Made by a program: the position numbers and the translations under genes. This document shows positions 34,607-43,364 of a stretch of 45,978 nt of DNA, piece by piece (position 1 is the stretch's first letter; every line of letters starts with the position of its first letter). The notes under the pieces are model-generated. The model was not told where the DNA came from and searched no databases. It saw only the letters and a list, made by a program, of their open reading frames with translations. Source of the stretch: UBA1731 sp964567665 (lineage in GTDB: Bacteria; Verrucomicrobiota; Kiritimatiellia; RFP12; UBA1067). Location: the NCBI GenBank assembly GCA_964567665.1, contig CAZMNN010000021.1, forward strand, positions 1 through 45,978. The letters are read 5' to 3'.

Positions 34607-35251
34607 ATGAAACTTTTGGCAATAGACAGATCGACGGACGTGCAGTCCGTGGCGTTTTCAGACGGCGGCAGGACGGTGGACTGCATATTTGCCGGAACGG
34701 ATGCACGCAGCGCCGAATGGCCGGTCAAGGTGAGGGACTTCCTTGCCGGGCATGGTTGCGGATTCTGCGATCTCGACCGCATTGTCGTCGGTGTCGGGCC
34801 GGGTTCGTTCGCGGGAATACGCGCAGCGCTCTCATTTGCCCAGGGGCTTGCGATAGGCATGAGGGCGCAGCGCGGCGGCGATGCGTCAAATCCCGTCGTG
34901 TACGGTATGCCGAGCGCAATGGCGATGACCGGCGAGACCGGCTTGACTGCGGTTGTGGGCGATGCTCGCCGCGGGCTTTTCTGGGTCGCGGTGTACGACG
35001 GTGCGAAAGTCGTGTCGGAACTGCATCTCGTATCCGAGGCGGAGTTGCCGGCGGCTGTGCCGCCGGATGCGTCCGTGGTCACGCCCGACGCAGTGCGCAT
35101 CGGCGGCAGACTGGAGACCATTTTCGGCGAACGCTTTGCGGGTGGACATTCACCGTCCGCCGTCCGGATGGCCGAAATCGCGCTGTCGCACCCCGAAATG
35201 CTGAAGGCGGAGCCGCTCCCGGTCTATCTGTCGCCCGCAGTTCGCGTCTGA
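34607..35251 (+). CDS. tsaB: tRNA threonylcarbamoyladenosine biosynthesis protein TsaB
   Basis: A 214-residue actin-like ATPase-fold protein that partners TsaD and TsaE in making t6A37 of tRNAs reading ANN codons. The start MKLLAIDRSTDVQSVAF and the signature VVGVGPGSFAGIRAALSFAQGLA are diagnostic. An in-frame extension upstream would run into the phosphoribosyltransferase gene, so the ATG at 34607 is preferred. It has its own -10 box at the end of that gene. Confidence 0.92.
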   Translation: MKLLAIDRSTDVQSVAFSDGGRTVDCIFAGTDARSAEWPVKVRDFLAGHGCGFCDLDRIVVGVGPGSFAGIRAALSFAQGLAIGMRAQRGGDASNPVVYGMPSAMAMTGETGLTAVVGDARRGLFWVAVYDGAKVVSELHLVSEAELPAAVPPDASVVTPDAVRIGGRLETIFGERFAGGHSPSAVRMAEIALSHPEMLKAEPLPVYLSPAVRV

Positions 35252-35308
35252 CCGGTTCGCGTTTTGCTGCGGGCTTCCGCAGATTAATGTGCTTTGCCTG
35301 TCAAAAAA

Positions 35309-35333
35309 CACATAACCGCCAAAACGTTATGTG
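35309..35333. promoter_or_regulatory. operator-like inverted repeat at the aminotransferase promoter
   Basis: CACATAAC (35309-35316) and GTTATGTG (35326-35333) are perfect complements, 9 nt apart. The right arm overlaps the TGG of the extended -10 box, so a bound protein would block polymerase. Confidence 0.6.
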
Positions 35334-35340
35334 GTATAAT
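35332..35340 (+). promoter_or_regulatory. extended -10 of the aminotransferase gene, near-leaderless
   Basis: TGG followed by TATAAT (35335-35340), 9 nt before the ATG, with no Shine-Dalgarno. Confidence 0.65.
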
Positions 35341-35349
35341 TTGCGGTCT

Positions 35350-36633
35350 ATGGACATATTGGCAAAGCGACTGAACAAAACGCTCGGTCCTGCGGCGGAT
35401 TTCCTTTCCGCCGGCGGGCGGCGTATGTACTTTCCGTTCGGCGGAATCCTTGGGCAGGGGGCCGAAGCGAAGAAATGCGGCATAAACGCCACGATAGGCA
35501 TGGCGTTTGAAGAGGATGGAACGCCTCTTGTGATGGACTGCTTCTCTAAAAACGTCCCGCTCGGACGTAAAACGTTCCTTTATGCCGGTAGCTTCGGGCT
35601 GTCTGCGCTGCGCGAGATATGGCGCGACTTCCAGGTCAGGAAGAATCCGTCCCTCAAGAGCAAGACGTTCTCCAACCCTGTGGTGACGAATGCGCTCACG
35701 CACGGACTTCGCGTGTGCGCTGAACTTTTCGCGGACAAGGGCGATGCCGTGGTTGTGCCGGATCTCTACTGGGACAACTATGCGCTCATATTCTCTGACG
35801 CCTGCGGCGCAAAGATGGAGACGTTCAACACGTTCAAGAAGGGCGGGTTCGATGCAGACGCAATGAAGAAGGCCCTTTCCGCACCGGGACGCAAGAAGGT
35901 GCTGATCCTCAACTTCCCGAACAACCCCACGGGCTACACGGCGACGGTCGAGGATGCGAAGAAGATCGTTGCGGCTGTGAAGTCGGCGGCCAAGGACAAG
36001 AAGATCGTGGTCGTTCTCGACGATGCATACTTTGGTCTCGTCTACGAGAAGGGCGTCCACGAGGAATCTCTGTTCTCAGAATTCGCCGACCTGCACGAGA
36101 ACGTGCTGGCCGTCAAGCTTGACGGCACCACGAAGGAGGACTATGTGTGGGGAATGCGCGTCGGCTTCATAACCTTCGCCGGCAAGGGACTTGCGCAGGA
36201 GCAGCTGACCGCCCTTGAGGCGAAAGCCGCCGGCAACGTGCGTTCGTCGATCTCCAACGCCTCGTCGCTCGGACAGCATCTTGCGATAGCGGCGTATCGG
36301 GATCCCGCGTACATCCGGCAGAAGCGTGAGAAGTATGCGGTTCTCAAGAACCGCTACAGGATCATTCGCGGCATACTGAAGACGCATCCGGAGTACGCCA
36401 AGTCGTTCGAGGCGATGCCTTTCAACTCCGGCTATTTCATGTGCGTGAAGCCGAAGGGTGTAGAGGCGGAGGATGTTCGCCGCCATCTCATCGAAAAGTA
36501 CTCCACAGGCACGATCGTGCTTTCCGGGCTGATCCGTCTTGCGTTCTCGACCGTTTCCGCGAAGACGCTGCCTACGCTGTTCGCAAATGTCGATGCCGCA
36601 ATCAGGGATCTAAGGAAGAAAAGCGCAAAGTAG
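35350..36633 (+). CDS. PLP-dependent class I/II aminotransferase
   Basis: A 427-residue fold-type I aminotransferase. Visible landmarks are PDLYWDNYALIF, LILNFPNNPTGYTAT (cofactor-contact Asn-Pro), VVLDDAYFGLVYE (Asp/Tyr binding the PLP ring) and AVKLDGTTKEDYVWGMRVGF with the likely Schiff-base lysine, followed by its arginine. RLAFSTVS near the end holds the substrate-carboxylate arginine. The amino-acid substrate is not evident; aspartate or aromatic acids are possible. The frame is open far upstream, but the first 211 codons there lie over tsaB. A repressor-type inverted repeat covers the promoter. Confidence 0.85.
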   Translation: MDILAKRLNKTLGPAADFLSAGGRRMYFPFGGILGQGAEAKKCGINATIGMAFEEDGTPLVMDCFSKNVPLGRKTFLYAGSFGLSALREIWRDFQVRKNPSLKSKTFSNPVVTNALTHGLRVCAELFADKGDAVVVPDLYWDNYALIFSDACGAKMETFNTFKKGGFDADAMKKALSAPGRKKVLILNFPNNPTGYTATVEDAKKIVAAVKSAAKDKKIVVVLDDAYFGLVYEKGVHEESLFSEFADLHENVLAVKLDGTTKEDYVWGMRVGFITFAGKGLAQEQLTALEAKAAGNVRSSISNASSLGQHLAIAAYRDPAYIRQKREKYAVLKNRYRIIRGILKTHPEYAKSFEAMPFNSGYFMCVKPKGVEAEDVRRHLIEKYSTGTIVLSGLIRLAFSTVSAKTLPTLFANVDAAIRDLRKKSAK

Positions 36634-36635
36634 CG

Positions 36636-38129
36636 GTGAAGAAGTCGATCACAGTTCTCGGAGTCGAGTCGGCCGGCGTACGCGGCATCCGCCTTGCGCA
36701 GAGCGGTGCGGAGTGGCATGTCGCCGATCGCCGCTTCTGGCGAATTGGCGGCGGCGCTACGTCCGCGCAGACATCCGAAACCGGAACCGTCGATGATGAA
36801 AGGCAACCGGCGGACATCCGCTATGCCGATACGGTGGAGGCGTTGAAGGAGGCGGCGAAGTGCTTCGGTACGCACGAGGTGGTGCTGTCGCTTCCGCTCT
36901 CCTCCATGCTGATGAAGGTCTCCCGCGTTCCGCTTGAGGATCGGGAGCGTCTGCAGGATGTGGCGGATGGTGAGATCGCCAAGATCTCCCCGTTCCCGGA
37001 TGAGACGCCGGTTGTCGGCGCGGAGACGGTTGCCGAGACTGACCGCGAATTCGTGTCGATGTTCGCGGCGCTGCCGGAGACCGGGGCGGCCGACATCGGC
37101 GATGCCCTCGACGAGGCTAAGGTGCGTGTGCTGCGCACGGATGTCGCCGCGCTTGGATGGCTTCGTACGCTTTGGACGCGGATGTTTCCTGAAACGGACG
37201 CGCCGGAGACTTCCGGAGAGGCAGGGGCGACTGCATCCCGCAAGGTTGTGCTGATGGATTGCGACGGCGGCGGATGGGACGTTGTGGTGCTCGACAGCCG
37301 CTCCCCGTCGCTTCTGCGTTCTCTCGGCGAGACCGCCGATTCTGCGGAGATATCCCGCGAGGTTGCGCTTTCGCTTCTTCGCGCCGGCGCATCCGCAGAG
37401 GCGTCGGAGATTGTAGTCTTCTCGAAATCAGATGTCGATCTGGAGCTTGTCGAGCGGCTTGGCGCATTCGCTCCGGTTCGCATCGAGCGCGTCGGCGGAG
37501 TGCAGACCGCAGACGATGACGGGCAGCAGGATGATGGCGGCGAAGCGGCGTACGGCGGCGTGGAAGGCGTCGCTCTGCGCACCGTTGAGGGGTTCTCCAT
37601 AGACGTCACCCCTGCGGACTGGACGGAGCTTCGCACGGAGGCGAGGTTCAGAAAGAAGCTGATCGTGCTTCTCTCGGTCGCGGCGGCGGGCTGGGCGCTG
37701 CTGATGGGTGCGCTCTTCGGTGTGCCGGTCGTGTACGGACAGATGGCTGAACGCCAGAAGACGCTGTCAAAGCGCCATGCGGCGGCGTTCAAGGAAGTGA
37801 AGGATATGCGCGACAAGGTGAAGCTTGTCCAGCAGTATTCTGATCATGCTCGCGGCTCCCTCGAACTGCTGAAGGCGGTTTCCGACCGTCTGCCGGACGG
37901 AGTCACGCTCACGAGCTTCAACTACAGGCGTGGAGACAAGCTTTCGGTCTCAGGCGAGGCGCAGCAGCCAACGGACGTCTACGATTTCAAGAACGAACTC
38001 ACCGAAGCGGAGGCGGATGACGGGGAGAAGCTGTTTGCGGAGGTGAACCTGTCCGGCCCGTCGCAGAGCAGGGGCGTGCACAAGTTTTCGGTCGAATGCC
38101 TGTTCGAAACCGGGGAGGATGGCAAATGA
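36636..38129 (+). CDS. PilM-PilN-like fusion (GspL-like) assembly protein
   Basis: A 497-residue protein combining the cytoplasmic actin-like part of PilM/GspL (residues 1 to about 330; SITVLGVESAGVRGIRLA start, LPLSSMLMKVSRVPL with EIAKISPFP) with a PilN-like part: one transmembrane helix near 342-365 (LIVLLSVAAAGWALLMGAL), a coiled coil and a small periplasmic ferredoxin-like domain (LPDGVTLTSFNYRRGDKLSVSG). Such proteins link the pilus or type II secretion motor to the outer-membrane secretin. The start is GTG 36636, 2 nt after the aminotransferase stop. It overlaps the next gene by ATGA. Confidence 0.75.
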   Translation: MKKSITVLGVESAGVRGIRLAQSGAEWHVADRRFWRIGGGATSAQTSETGTVDDERQPADIRYADTVEALKEAAKCFGTHEVVLSLPLSSMLMKVSRVPLEDRERLQDVADGEIAKISPFPDETPVVGAETVAETDREFVSMFAALPETGAADIGDALDEAKVRVLRTDVAALGWLRTLWTRMFPETDAPETSGEAGATASRKVVLMDCDGGGWDVVVLDSRSPSLLRSLGETADSAEISREVALSLLRAGASAEASEIVVFSKSDVDLELVERLGAFAPVRIERVGGVQTADDDGQQDDGGEAAYGGVEGVALRTVEGFSIDVTPADWTELRTEARFRKKLIVLLSVAAAGWALLMGALFGVPVVYGQMAERQKTLSKRHAAAFKEVKDMRDKVKLVQQYSDHARGSLELLKAVSDRLPDGVTLTSFNYRRGDKLSVSGEAQQPTDVYDFKNELTEAEADDGEKLFAEVNLSGPSQSRGVHKFSVECLFETGEDGK

Positions 38130-38671
38130 CGTCGAATCTCTCAAGGCGCGACCGCACGGTTGCGGCGATCGGCGGCGTGATTCTCATGTACGGACTTGCG
38201 GTTGCCATGTGGTTCATGGGACAGGAGCAGGAGTGGCGCACGGCGGCGAAGAGGTACGCCGCAGCGGAGAAGAAGACGCAGTCCGAGCGCAAACTGATAT
38301 CGCAACGGCAGAAATGGAACGATGCGTACGAGGATGAGCGCGAGAAGATGCCGGTCTTCAGCGAGGGCGCAAAGGATGTGGATACGCATTGGCTCAGCCG
38401 GATGGATACGCTTGCGCAGAACTGCCACCTCTCCATATCGCAGAGGCAGGCGGGGCAGCAGGTGGAGGCTGGAGACGTGTTCGAGCAGCCGATAGACGTC
38501 AAGAGGTGGGAGGCCACGATAACTTCGCTCGTGAAGTTCATGCACGCTCTCGAATGCGAAACGAACGCGATGTTCGACGTGCGCGAGATATCGGTGAAGC
38601 CGTCGTCAAGAAAAGGATTCCTCACCGGATCGTTCAAGCTCGCGTGCGCATACATGACAGGAGAGGAGTAG
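38126..38671 (+). CDS. PilO/GspM-like inner-membrane protein
   Basis: A 181-residue protein with a short basic cytoplasmic start, one transmembrane helix (residues about 10-28, VAAIGGVILMYGLAVAMWFMG), a coiled coil and a periplasmic domain in which VKRWEATITSLVKFMHALE and the following strand resemble PilO/GspM. It should pair with the PilN-like part of the preceding protein. The ATG at 38126 lies in an ATGA overlap, so translation is coupled. The identification rests on topology and context more than on motifs. Confidence 0.68.
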   Translation: MTSNLSRRDRTVAAIGGVILMYGLAVAMWFMGQEQEWRTAAKRYAAAEKKTQSERKLISQRQKWNDAYEDEREKMPVFSEGAKDVDTHWLSRMDTLAQNCHLSISQRQAGQQVEAGDVFEQPIDVKRWEATITSLVKFMHALECETNAMFDVREISVKPSSRKGFLTGSFKLACAYMTGEE

Positions 38672-38706
38672 CCCATGGCCGTTGCGCAGCCACAGGGAGG
38701 TGATTT

Positions 38707-41520
38707 ATGGAAAAGAAGACAGTCATAGCGGTAATGCTGACGATGGCGACGGCGTGGATGGCGCTTGCGCAGTCTCAGCTTAGACGTCCGAGCCTGCTTG
38801 GCAGACCGAGGGACGGAAACTCCCGCACGGGTGCGGCGGCTGAGTCCCAGCAGCCCATGACACGGGACGACCTGAAGAGTGTGCCTCGCGGTACGAACGG
38901 AGTTCCTGCGCTTGCGTTCAACCAGGCGGACATAAATCTGGTATTGGAGGCGTATGCGGACGAGATCGGCAAGACCATCATCCCCGCGCCGGATCTCCCG
39001 AAGGCGCAGATAACCCTGCGCTCGCTTGAGGGGCAGGTGCTAACCAAGACGGAGTACCTTGAGGCGATTGAGGTCGTGCTTACGATGAATGGCGTGGTGC
39101 TTGAGCCTCGCGGCGAAAAGTTCCTCCGCGCACTGCCGCGCAAGACCGTGCGTGGACACGGCATACCGATAAGGATGGATGACCGCGGCAACCTCCCCGA
39201 ACAGGGACGAGTGGTGAGCCAGATGATCGTGTTCAAAAACATTGAGGTGTCCGAGGCTCAAAAGGCTCTTGAGGGCTTCAAGGCGCCTGAAGGGCTTTTT
39301 CAGGTGTTCGAGCGCACAAACGCCATACTCGTCACCGATACGCAGGAGAACATCAACAGGATGCTTGAGGTCGTGAGGGCGATAGACATCGCAACGCCCG
39401 TCACGGAGGACGTGTTTGTGCGCCAGATTGAATATGCGCTTGCGACGGACATCAAGACGCATCTTGAGACGATCGTTACGGAATCGCAGAAGGAGAACCA
39501 GGCGAAGCAGAGCGGGCCGAAGTCAAGCGGTGCGCCGGGCTTCAGCAGCTCTTCGCCGTCCTCCACCGGTTCGCGTCTTCTGAACCTCAACAACCGTCCA
39601 GGCATCAAGGGACGCCAGCAGGAGCCGGAGCGTACCCCGAACGCCGACCTTGTGGCGGCCGTATCCGATGCCGACCGCGGGATGATTCGCGGCAAGGTGC
39701 TGATTCTTGCCGATGAGCGCTCCAACAAGCTGATCGTCATCACAAACAAGTCCAACATGGATTTCTTCGACCGCGTGATAAAGACGCTCGATGTGGAGAC
39801 CACCCCTGAGGTGCAGATCGAGGTCATACGTCTCAAGTATGCGGAGGCGGAGGATGTGGAGTCGATGCTGAACGAGCTGATCGGCGCATCCAGCACGTCA
39901 TCGCAGAGCAAGAACAACCAGAACGCCAACACGCAGAAGGGTGGTGCGTCGAACAGCAACCTTACGCGGGGAACGGCGCAGAACACGCGGCGCAGCGGCT
40001 CATCCAGCAACCCGACGTTCCAGAACACGAACGCATCGCGTCTCGGTGAACTCAGCAAGGACAACGTGAAGGTGCTTGCCGACAAGCGCATCAACGGCAT
40101 CGTCGTAATGGCGCGCAGGGCTGATATGCGCGCCATCCGCGATGTGATCGACAACATGGACGTGAAGCTCTCGCAGGTGCTTATCGAGACGGTGATAATA
40201 GAGATTTCATTGGGGGATAATCTTAAAACAGGAATTGATTGGGTGATGGGTGGTGATGTTGCGAAAAATGCTTTTATAAATCATGGACAGATGATAGGAG
40301 GCGGTGCTGGAGCCACCAAACTTGCGAGTTTTGCTACGAGTGGTATTTCAGGGGCAAGCACTAATTTAGTCACTCCTATTGGAAGTGGGATAAATTACTT
40401 GTTTAAGTCGGACAAGTTGAATCTCGCGGGCGTTATTGAAGCATCCAAAACGGATTCACGCACAAAGTATGTTGCATCGCCGATTGTGATGACTGTGGAC
40501 AATAAGGAGGCAACAATTGAGGCGACATCCTCTCGCCAGTTCTTGACTGGATGGTCTGCTGTTTCTTCAACTTATGCGGGTAGTGGATTGCCGTCGCCGA
40601 ACTATACTGCAAAAGATATTGGTATTACATTGAAGATTACGCCAAAGATCAATCCAAACGGCACTGTTATGCTCACAGTTGAAGAAGAGTACTCTCAGGT
40701 GAGTGGTACGCAGGATATGTTGACTCCTATGGGATCGACATATACTACACAGCAAATTGATGTGCCAGTGACTAGGAAAATGTCTGCCGACATAAGTTTG
40801 GAAAATAGCCAATCTGTGATTCTTGGAGGTTTGACAACCAAAACGACATCTGAAAAGGAAACGGGCATTCCTTTGCTTAAGGATATTCCGTATGTTGGCA
40901 AGTGGCTCTTCGGGTCTGTTTCGCAAGAAGATGAGCGTTCGGAATTGCTGATTTTTATGACCCCGTATGTTCTTGATGATTCGCAAGCAGCTTTGGCTGA
41001 GGCGTTTCGTCGCAAGAAGACATTGAGTGATCCCCGTCCGTGGGAGGATGGAGGTTGGTCTGCGTCCGCGTTGGCCGACCCTGTATCCAAGAAGGAGCAG
41101 CTGCGCCGCTTCAAGGAGGAGTGGGCGAAGCAGGATGCCGAGCGCAAGGCGAAACTCGCCATCGAGAAGGTCAAGGTTGAACGCGCCAAAAAGCTTGAGA
41201 GCATGAGCAAGGATGAGCGCGAGTTCTGGCTTGAGCTTCACAAGGATGAACTTGAAAAGGAACGCCGCGAGGAGTTCGAGAAGACCGCGAAGGAGCAGGC
41301 GGACTTGAGGGAGTTCGTCGATGAGCTGAAGAGGAAGGATGTCGAGAAGGCAGAAAAGGAGATAAAGAAGGCTGACGAGGAGGCGGCTTCCGACAACGAG
41401 TACAACAGGTTCATCAAGGATCTCAACAAGGGCGGCAAGCCGATTCCGGCGGGAGAGACCGTCAACCGGGACGCCGAGGCGTTGAAGGCCGAGCCGTCCC
41501 GGTCTGGAACGGGTGAGTAG
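38707..41520 (+). CDS. secretin (GspD/PilQ family) with coiled-coil C-terminal extension
   Basis: A 937-residue outer-membrane channel protein. Order: signal peptide (1-21), an N0-type domain (LAFNQADINLVLEAYADEIG), N1/N2/N3 domains with long Ser/Asn/Gln-rich linkers (about 255-310 and 395-440), and the secretin barrel (about 495-770) with VILGGLTTKTTSEKETGIPLLKD-type and PYVGKWLFGS motifs. The final 150 or so residues form a Lys/Glu-rich coiled coil found in few secretins. GGAGGTGAT precedes the ATG. The barrel-coding part differs sharply in base composition from the rest (see the entry for 40200-41035). Together with the two upstream genes it is the terminal channel of a type II secretion or type IV pilus-like machine. 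Confidence 0.9.
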   Translation: MEKKTVIAVMLTMATAWMALAQSQLRRPSLLGRPRDGNSRTGAAAESQQPMTRDDLKSVPRGTNGVPALAFNQADINLVLEAYADEIGKTIIPAPDLPKAQITLRSLEGQVLTKTEYLEAIEVVLTMNGVVLEPRGEKFLRALPRKTVRGHGIPIRMDDRGNLPEQGRVVSQMIVFKNIEVSEAQKALEGFKAPEGLFQVFERTNAILVTDTQENINRMLEVVRAIDIATPVTEDVFVRQIEYALATDIKTHLETIVTESQKENQAKQSGPKSSGAPGFSSSSPSSTGSRLLNLNNRPGIKGRQQEPERTPNADLVAAVSDADRGMIRGKVLILADERSNKLIVITNKSNMDFFDRVIKTLDVETTPEVQIEVIRLKYAEAEDVESMLNELIGASSTSSQSKNNQNANTQKGGASNSNLTRGTAQNTRRSGSSSNPTFQNTNASRLGELSKDNVKVLADKRINGIVVMARRADMRAIRDVIDNMDVKLSQVLIETVIIEISLGDNLKTGIDWVMGGDVAKNAFINHGQMIGGGAGATKLASFATSGISGASTNLVTPIGSGINYLFKSDKLNLAGVIEASKTDSRTKYVASPIVMTVDNKEATIEATSSRQFLTGWSAVSSTYAGSGLPSPNYTAKDIGITLKITPKINPNGTVMLTVEEEYSQVSGTQDMLTPMGSTYTTQQIDVPVTRKMSADISLENSQSVILGGLTTKTTSEKETGIPLLKDIPYVGKWLFGSVSQEDERSELLIFMTPYVLDDSQAALAEAFRRKKTLSDPRPWEDGGWSASALADPVSKKEQLRRFKEEWAKQDAERKAKLAIEKVKVERAKKLESMSKDEREFWLELHKDELEKERREEFEKTAKEQADLREFVDELKRKDVEKAEKEIKKADEEAASDNEYNRFIKDLNKGGKPIPAGETVNRDAEALKAEPSRSGTGE
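40200..41035 (+). other. low-GC segment inside the secretin gene
   Basis: Hand counts for 60-nt lines: 38 G+C at 40081-40140 and 40 at 41101-41160 (flanks), but 25 at 40381-40440 and 24 at 40741-40800. Inside the segment codons turn to TTG, TTA, ACT, GTT, AGT and AAA, rare elsewhere in the gene. The frame is unbroken and the segment matches the secretin barrel (residues about 499-776). This fits replacement of one domain by recombination with foreign DNA. Confidence 0.8.
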
Positions 41521-41559
41521 TGCCGCCTTGGGCAAACGGAAATCTGCGTCAACGCTATC

Positions 41560-42522
41560 ATGAAAAATTCTGTCATAATACTTGCCACGATTGTGGTGGT
41601 CGCCGGAGGCGTGTACACGACCGTGCGGCGCGGCGAGCAGCGCAACGCCGAGACGGAACTGCTTGCCCGCAAGTCGGAGGCCGCGCAGAGGAAGGCGGAG
41701 GAGGGACGGAAGAAGTCCGAGGCGGAGGCAAGAAAGGCAAAGGACGAGGCGGCCGCCGCCAAGTCGAGGGCCGAGGCTGCCAAACTTGAGCGTCAGGCGA
41801 AACTTGCCGCAGAGGCGGAGGCGAAGGAACTTGCCGCCGCACGTGCCGCAGAGGCGCGAAAGGCTGAAGCGGAGGCGAAGACCGCCGCCGAGAATGCCCG
41901 CCGGGCCGAGCATGAACGCAAGGCCGCAGAAGCCCGAAAGGCCGAGGCTGAAGCCATCGCCGAATGCGCCGCCGCCACAAATGCCGCGAAGCAGGCGGAA
42001 CTCGATGCGGCGGCATTTGCCGAACGTGCCTTGAGGCTTGAACTTGAAAAGACGCTTGCGGCCAGCAATGTGCTTGCGCTTCAGAAAGCGGACTATGCGG
42101 CGAAGCTTGTCGAGGTGGAGCGGCTGCAGGAGGAACTGCGCCGCCGCGAGGAGGAGACGCGTCCGAACAAGACGCTCATGCAGCTCATCGCGCAGAACGA
42201 CGCCGCCCGTGAGGCGGAACTTGCGGAGATGGCGAAGCGCGACGCGCAGTTCGCCGAGGAGGAGGCGATTCGCAGACGCATCCTGCGCGAAGGTGTGCCG
42301 GCCGCTCCGGCCAAGCCTCTTTCCGCCACTGAACGGCGCATCGCGGCTGCGGGTTCAGCTCTGGATGATGTGGATTCGGAGGGCAGGGCCGCCGTTCAGA
42401 GGCGCATCGTCGAGAGAATGGAGGCATTGATCCGTCAGGCAGCTGCGGATGGCCGCACGGACGAAGCGGCGTCGTACATAAAGACGCTCAAATCGCTTGT
42501 GCCCGACTACGGGAAAAAATAG
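41560..42522 (+). CDS. TolA-like membrane-anchored coiled-coil protein
   Basis: A 320-residue protein with one N-terminal transmembrane helix (SVIILATIVVVAGGVY) followed by about 170 residues of Ala/Glu/Lys/Arg-rich, charge-patterned helix, and a C-terminal part with a short helical domain (SATERRIAAAGSALDDVDSEG onward). This resembles TolA or TonB-type periplasm-spanning rods in composition, but low-complexity helices look alike and I cannot prove homology. It follows the secretin by 39 nt, so it is probably part of the same envelope machine. The start has no good Shine-Dalgarno. Confidence 0.55.
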   Translation: MKNSVIILATIVVVAGGVYTTVRRGEQRNAETELLARKSEAAQRKAEEGRKKSEAEARKAKDEAAAAKSRAEAAKLERQAKLAAEAEAKELAAARAAEARKAEAEAKTAAENARRAEHERKAAEARKAEAEAIAECAAATNAAKQAELDAAAFAERALRLELEKTLAASNVLALQKADYAAKLVEVERLQEELRRREEETRPNKTLMQLIAQNDAAREAELAEMAKRDAQFAEEEAIRRRILREGVPAAPAKPLSATERRIAAAGSALDDVDSEGRAAVQRRIVERMEALIRQAAADGRTDEAASYIKTLKSLVPDYGKK

Positions 42523-42530
42523 CGGGCAGG

Positions 42531-43328
42531 ATGGGAAAAGGTCTGACATACGGTATCGGGAAGCTTGCGTTCGACCGGTTGGACGCGATTCGCGGCAATC
42601 TTGCGTTTCTTGGCGAGACCGTCGTTCGCGGGCTTGTCATGCTCGTGAAGCCGCATCAGTTCCGGTTCGGAGACTGCGCCCTTGCGTTCCAGCGCGCCGG
42701 ATTCGACGGATTGGCGATCGCCACCATGATAGGTCTTCTTCTTGGCCTCATTCTCGCCTTTGAATCTGCGGCGAGCCTCAAGATGTTCGGGGTTGAGGTG
42801 TATGTCGCCGACCTGATTGCGATAGGGCTTTTCAGGGAGCTGGGTCCGCTTGTGACGGCGATCATACTTGCGGGACGCACCGGAAGCGCGTTCGCCGCCG
42901 AGATCGGCACGATGAAGGTCGACGAGGAGCTGGATGCGCTTACCACAATGGGGCTTCCGCCTGTGCGGTTCCTTGTGCTGCCGCGCATTGTCGCAGCGAC
43001 GCTGGTGATGCCGGTGCTGACGGTCTTTTCGGAGATTGCGGGACTTGTCGGCGGATGCGTTGTCCTTCAGCTGATGGACGTTCCTGCGAGCGTGTTCTGG
43101 AAGCACGTGATCGATTCGTCGTCGGTGTTCATCATTGTGCTTGGTCTGGCCAAGGCTTCGCTGTTCGGTGCGCTTGTTGGGTTCATCAGCTGCGCGGCCG
43201 GAATGCGCACGAAGAACACGGCGGATGGCGTAGGGTTGGCGGCTACCGGCGCGGTGGTTAACAGCATAGTCGCAATCGCCGTCGCGGATGGTCTGCTTGC
43301 AGTCGTGTGCTATATGCTGGATGTGTGA
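42531..43328 (+). CDS. mlaE: MlaE-family ABC transporter permease
   Basis: A 265-residue inner-membrane permease of phospholipid-transport ABC systems (Mla/Tgd). Signatures: FESAASLKMFGVEVYVADL, RELGPLVTAIILAGRTGSAFAAEIGTMKV with the conserved Glu-Glu-Asp-Ala segment (DEELDALTTMG), and FLVLPRIVAATLVMP. Such proteins normally pair with an ATPase (MlaF) and an MCE protein (MlaD), neither of which is adjacent; rlmB follows. It begins 8 nt after the coiled-coil gene. Confidence 0.9.
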   Translation: MGKGLTYGIGKLAFDRLDAIRGNLAFLGETVVRGLVMLVKPHQFRFGDCALAFQRAGFDGLAIATMIGLLLGLILAFESAASLKMFGVEVYVADLIAIGLFRELGPLVTAIILAGRTGSAFAAEIGTMKVDEELDALTTMGLPPVRFLVLPRIVAATLVMPVLTVFSEIAGLVGGCVVLQLMDVPASVFWKHVIDSSSVFIIVLGLAKASLFGALVGFISCAAGMRTKNTADGVGLAATGAVVNSIVAIAVADGLLAVVCYMLDV

Positions 43329-43364
43329 TTGAGATTTGCGGAGACAGTCAACAAGGTGCAGAAA

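Noticed and set aside
34717..36633. A possible TsaB-aminotransferase fusion frame of 638 codons
   Set aside because: The first 211 codons lie over tsaB in another frame and are Arg/Cys-rich nonsense. A promoter at 35332-35340 and the MDIL start explain the real gene.
40200..41035. A diversity-generating retroelement target in the secretin
   Set aside because: No reverse transcriptase, template repeat or adenine-specific variation can be seen in the window. Composition change over 800 bp fits recombination better.
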